This document shows positions 61,432 through 64,000 of a DNA stretch of 64,000 nucleotides, piece after piece. The position numbers and the translations under genes were made by a program. The notes under the pieces were generated by a model. It was given only the letters and a program-made list of their open reading frames with translations. It ran no database searches and was not told the DNA's origin. The DNA lies in assembly GCA_937121175.1 (NCBI GenBank), contig CAKZKD010000006.1, forward strand, positions 1-64,000. Reading direction: 5' to 3'. The first letter of the stretch is position 1, and each line of letters begins with the position of its first letter. This DNA comes from an uncultured Flavobacteriales bacterium (GTDB lineage: Bacteria > Bacteroidota > Bacteroidia > Flavobacteriales_G > Salibacteraceae).

Positions 61432-63051
61432 ATGAAAGAATCCGCGGAAAAGGGGATATCAGCGCAAGGATTGGAATTCATTATTTACCTAATTCTAGGG
61501 ATTTCATCCTTTGGATTAGTCAATTACATTATTCTTGAATCTCTCCTTGAATTTGATTTTGAAAATATAGGAATAACGTTTTCCATTTTTAAATTTCTCT
61601 ATTTCTGTTTACCTGTTTTGCTGTGCTTTCTATGGTTCTTTTACCCAAAGAATAGAGCGGTACTTTCATTAAAAATATTAGCTGGAGAGTCTACAAAATG
61701 GAAAAGAGTGATACTTTTTTTAGGCTCAGGAACAGGTGCTTTTTATTTAATTGCATTCTACCTTTTATTTTTTGAATACAGTGAAAGTTCAAATGTTCTT
61801 TTGTTGTGGAGTGCCGTTTTAATTGGTTGCAGCGTCTTAGTTGGATTTTTTTTAGTCCTCAGGTTATCTACAACTAAGTTGGTAAAGAAACGATTGAACT
61901 ACAAGAAAAGTACGTATAGCTTTATTCTAAATTATTCCTGCTGGGAATTTATAACAGTTTTTTGGTTCGTTTTAATATTAGTGGTTTTTGCACTACTAAA
62001 AATGCACAATGAATGTGTTGCGGTTGACCAATCCGGATTGAAATTTTTGAAGGTCAGACTTGAACTTCAAAAAGAAATTGAACGAAATAAAGGTACTATC
62101 AGTTGGCTGAAAACCGCAGCTAGAGCTACTAAATCTTCATCTGATTCTATTACGAAAAACTCAGATTACCAGATTTTACAGGACTTAATGTACAACTATC
62201 AGTTGAGCAAAAACACAGATGATATTTCCTTTCAAAAAATATCCAACTACTTTAAGGACTTAATGGCACAAAAAGACGCACTCAAATCAGACAGCTTGAG
62301 TCGAGTTACATGGTTGACAGAATTAGACTCGCGCAACAAAAGGGAATTAAATCTACTTAAAGCCTATGAAGATAACTTTGGAGAAGCATGGCGCAAATTA
62401 ATGATGAAAACTAATTTTTCGGGGCTAATTATTTTAGCTTTTACCTTGTTATTATTTATGTGTATTTGGTATTACATCCATTTGCAAAAATTACTTCCCA
62501 AAGGGCAATTTATTGCATCAAATCATAGACAACAACTTGCCAAAGAGCATTCGATTTTTTTAAATAAAACCACAATATTTTACCCATTAACTCTACAAAA
62601 GGAAGTACGAGCGTTATTATATTTTATTTCCATTATTATTTTGCCAACGCTTATGCCGGCGGAGTTTTTATCCTTTGATATAAATCATCCATTTACCCCA
62701 AATCCATTTTCTGATTCAGAACCTAGCAAAATCAGCAACACTAATTTACATTTCGAATCGACCAACATTATTTTAGAAGAACAAAATAATTTACTGGATT
62801 CTATTAAGTTCATGCTTTATGGTAGAGACACCATAGTAGTAAAAAGCTTTGTTCAAGTTTCTTCAGATAGCGATTCACTTACACATATTATTTCCAAGCT
62901 CAAAGAAAATCAGGTAACCATAAACAAGAACATCAATTCTCTTGGTAATTCTGTTGTTCTAGAATCACGTAGGACATTAGATTCTGCATCTATTAAGAAG
63001 CTGATAGACTTGTATTATGTAAAACCAATTCATAATCCCTTACCAGAATGA
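61432..63051 (+). CDS. Multi-pass membrane protein with a coiled-coil loop
   Basis: 539 residues with about seven predicted helices: five at 14-35, 51-71, 93-113, 121-144 and 170-189; a helix near 332-348; one near 393-410. Residues 200-320 form a charged, coiled-coil-like loop (KVRLELQKEIERN, DLMAQKDALKSD), and the C-terminal third is polar with a second heptad-like stretch (VVVKSFVQVSS, HIISKLKENQVTI). No known catalytic motif. It lies between the patatin and the secreted protein, whose start overlaps its stop (ATGA). It may anchor or sense for the system; the family is unrecognised. Confidence 0.7.
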   Translation: MKESAEKGISAQGLEFIIYLILGISSFGLVNYIILESLLEFDFENIGITFSIFKFLYFCLPVLLCFLWFFYPKNRAVLSLKILAGESTKWKRVILFLGSGTGAFYLIAFYLLFFEYSESSNVLLLWSAVLIGCSVLVGFFLVLRLSTTKLVKKRLNYKKSTYSFILNYSCWEFITVFWFVLILVVFALLKMHNECVAVDQSGLKFLKVRLELQKEIERNKGTISWLKTAARATKSSSDSITKNSDYQILQDLMYNYQLSKNTDDISFQKISNYFKDLMAQKDALKSDSLSRVTWLTELDSRNKRELNLLKAYEDNFGEAWRKLMMKTNFSGLIILAFTLLLFMCIWYYIHLQKLLPKGQFIASNHRQQLAKEHSIFLNKTTIFYPLTLQKEVRALLYFISIIILPTLMPAEFLSFDINHPFTPNPFSDSEPSKISNTNLHFESTNIILEEQNNLLDSIKFMLYGRDTIVVKSFVQVSSDSDSLTHIISKLKENQVTINKNINSLGNSVVLESRRTLDSASIKKLIDLYYVKPIHNPLPE

Positions 63052-63899
63052 AGGTTAAATTTTATTTTTCGATAGGTCTCATTTTTCTGATCATCCTGAA
63101 AGTAAATGCACAAGATAGTTGTAGTACTGAATTGCTTTCTACAACAATTTTCTCCACTGAAAAATTAACATCCAAATTATCCTCCGCAGATACGGCAGGA
63201 AGATATATGGAGATTGAATACCTGAAGGAGTTATTAAACACAGTTGAAAACTGTAATTGTTTGACATTCGGTGACTCAATTCTGGTGGAAAAGAAACATT
63301 TATTCTCAGAATTTGATATGGTTAAAAAAGGAAATCACTCAGCTTCTGCCATGACCGTTGAACTGAACAGATTAGCAGGGATATTATGGAACAGACGCGC
63401 ATCTATGCTAAGAGAACAAAGCTCTCTTGAACGCAAAGTGAATCAAGATTCCTTATTAGGCTATTTAAACATTCTTGAAAGAAATATTGAAGCATCTAAT
63501 TCTAAGATTGATTCGGTAATAACAGTACTGAATCGAAAAGAGCCTAAATTGAAGAAAACTCTTCCTTTATACCTTCTAGGAGGGTATTATTCGAGTAATA
63601 GTATGGCAATTGGCTTCTCCATGAATCCTTTTAATAAATATCGCTGGGTCTTCGTTCATGGTTCGCTTACAAATAGAGAGCTTACCAAGTTTGGTGGTAT
63701 TGTCGGGGGTGGCTTCACAATTAAATCAAAGTACACTGCGGCTATTGTATATTCAATTGTCGAGAATCCAATTATAAATTTAAAATCTCCTAATGGAGTA
63801 GGCCTTTTGTTTTCATACCGCTTAAATAAATTTAGTATTCAAACAGGCTACGAAACAAACTTAGGGCTGGGGCTTGCGCTAGGCTTTAAAATCGAATAA
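63048..63899 (+). CDS. Secreted protein with a C-terminal barrel-like domain
   Basis: 283 residues. Signal peptide (about 1-21, KVNAQ), a helical coiled-coil region (about 60-170; LERNIEASNSKIDSV) and a C-terminal strand-rich region with alternating hydrophobic residues (PLYLLGGYYSSNSMAIGFSM ... LGLGLALGFKIE) ending in a Phe-rich pattern typical of outer-membrane beta-barrels. It overlaps the upstream membrane protein by ATGA. Together the two could span inner membrane, periplasm and outer membrane. No T9SS or lipobox. Family unrecognised. Confidence 0.65.
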   Translation: MKVKFYFSIGLIFLIILKVNAQDSCSTELLSTTIFSTEKLTSKLSSADTAGRYMEIEYLKELLNTVENCNCLTFGDSILVEKKHLFSEFDMVKKGNHSASAMTVELNRLAGILWNRRASMLREQSSLERKVNQDSLLGYLNILERNIEASNSKIDSVITVLNRKEPKLKKTLPLYLLGGYYSSNSMAIGFSMNPFNKYRWVFVHGSLTNRELTKFGGIVGGGFTIKSKYTAAIVYSIVENPIINLKSPNGVGLLFSYRLNKFSIQTGYETNLGLGLALGFKIE

Positions 63900-63914
63900 T
63901 CCAATCCTCTCTCT

Positions 63915-63952
63915 CCGTACTACCACGGAAATTTCTACGTAGTACTACGTAG
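63915..63952. promoter_or_regulatory. Double-palindrome element, copy 3
   Basis: CCGTACTACCACGG (63915-63928, imperfect palindrome), AAATTT, then CTACGTAGTACTACGTAG (63935-63952), a perfect 18-bp palindrome. It lies 15 bp after the barrel-like gene stop and heads into DNA beyond the window. TACATTCG (63980-63987) starts 45 bp from the second palindrome, matching copy 2. Confidence 0.75.
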
Positions 63953-63979
63953 AAACATTAAACCACGCTAATCTAGCTC

Positions 63980-63987
63980 TACATTCG
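63980..63987 (+). promoter_or_regulatory. -7-like element behind copy 3 of the palindrome
   Basis: TACATTCG is identical to the octamer at 59922 and at nearly the same distance from the palindrome. Any gene it drives begins outside the window. Confidence 0.4.
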
Positions 63988-64000
63988 AAGTATCGATAAT

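Noticed and set aside
55289-63952. Palindromes as ordinary Rho-independent terminators
   Set aside because: All lie 3' of genes, but none is followed by a T-tract and the matched promoter-like octamers point to an operator role. The alternative is not excluded and is kept as an option.

Overview
The window comes from an AT-rich member of the phylum Bacteroidota, probably an aquatic relative of the Flavobacteriales. The evidence is a set of secreted proteins ending in type IX secretion (T9SS) type A sorting domains (YPNP motif), a TonB receptor paired with a surface lipoprotein, LytS/LytTR two-component pairs with a propeller-type sensor, tail-fibre-domain adhesins, and promoter-like sequences matching the Bacteroidota -7 consensus TAnnTTTG. 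No rRNA, tRNA, CRISPR array, integrase or transposase was seen. Genus-level placement is not possible from what I can see.

Layout. 1-2.7 kb: small genes (TfoX-like, a Kunitz-domain lipoprotein, a zinc peptidase-like protein, YkgJ family, a lone receiver domain) and two heptanucleotide tandem repeats. 2.7-8.4 kb: a cobalamin riboswitch followed by a four-gene operon with two T9SS-sorted surface proteins, a BtuB-like TonB receptor and a BtuG-like beta-propeller lipoprotein, which together look like a vitamin B12 capture and import unit. 8.5-15.5 kb: housekeeping and signalling genes (thiolase, bestrophin, LytS/LytTR pair, histidine kinase, exonuclease/GIY-YIG fusion). 15.6-31.7 kb: a tightly packed run of a small sorted protein, three very large tail-fibre-like adhesins and a type II NADH dehydrogenase. 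31.8-47 kb: mixed genes including a second bestrophin, SRAP protein, flavin reductase, subtilisin-like protease, a propeller sensor kinase with its LytTR partner, and a tandem pair of YwqK/MORN-like membrane proteins. 47.1-50.7 kb holds two genes broken by in-frame stop codons. 50.7-55.2 kb: methyltransferase, secreted nuclease/phosphatase, amidohydrolase lipoprotein and a divergent TetR regulator with two palindromic operator candidates between them.

55.2-64 kb looks like an accessory, possibly defence-related, island. It is punctuated by three copies of a roughly 38-bp double-palindrome element (55289, 59856, 63915). Behind the first copy lie an unannotated 37-residue membrane peptide and a cassette of a class III cyclase-like protein, a ParB-like protein, a Dam-type adenine methylase and a membrane-anchored macro-like domain. 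Behind the second lie a small (frameshifted) protein, a patatin phospholipase, a multi-pass membrane protein with a coiled-coil loop and a secreted barrel-like protein. The third copy heads into DNA beyond the window. At the second and third copies an identical -7-like octamer, TACATTCG, lies 45-46 bp from the larger palindrome, so the elements look like operators of a shared regulon. This island is the best candidate here for an undescribed system; its function is inference only.
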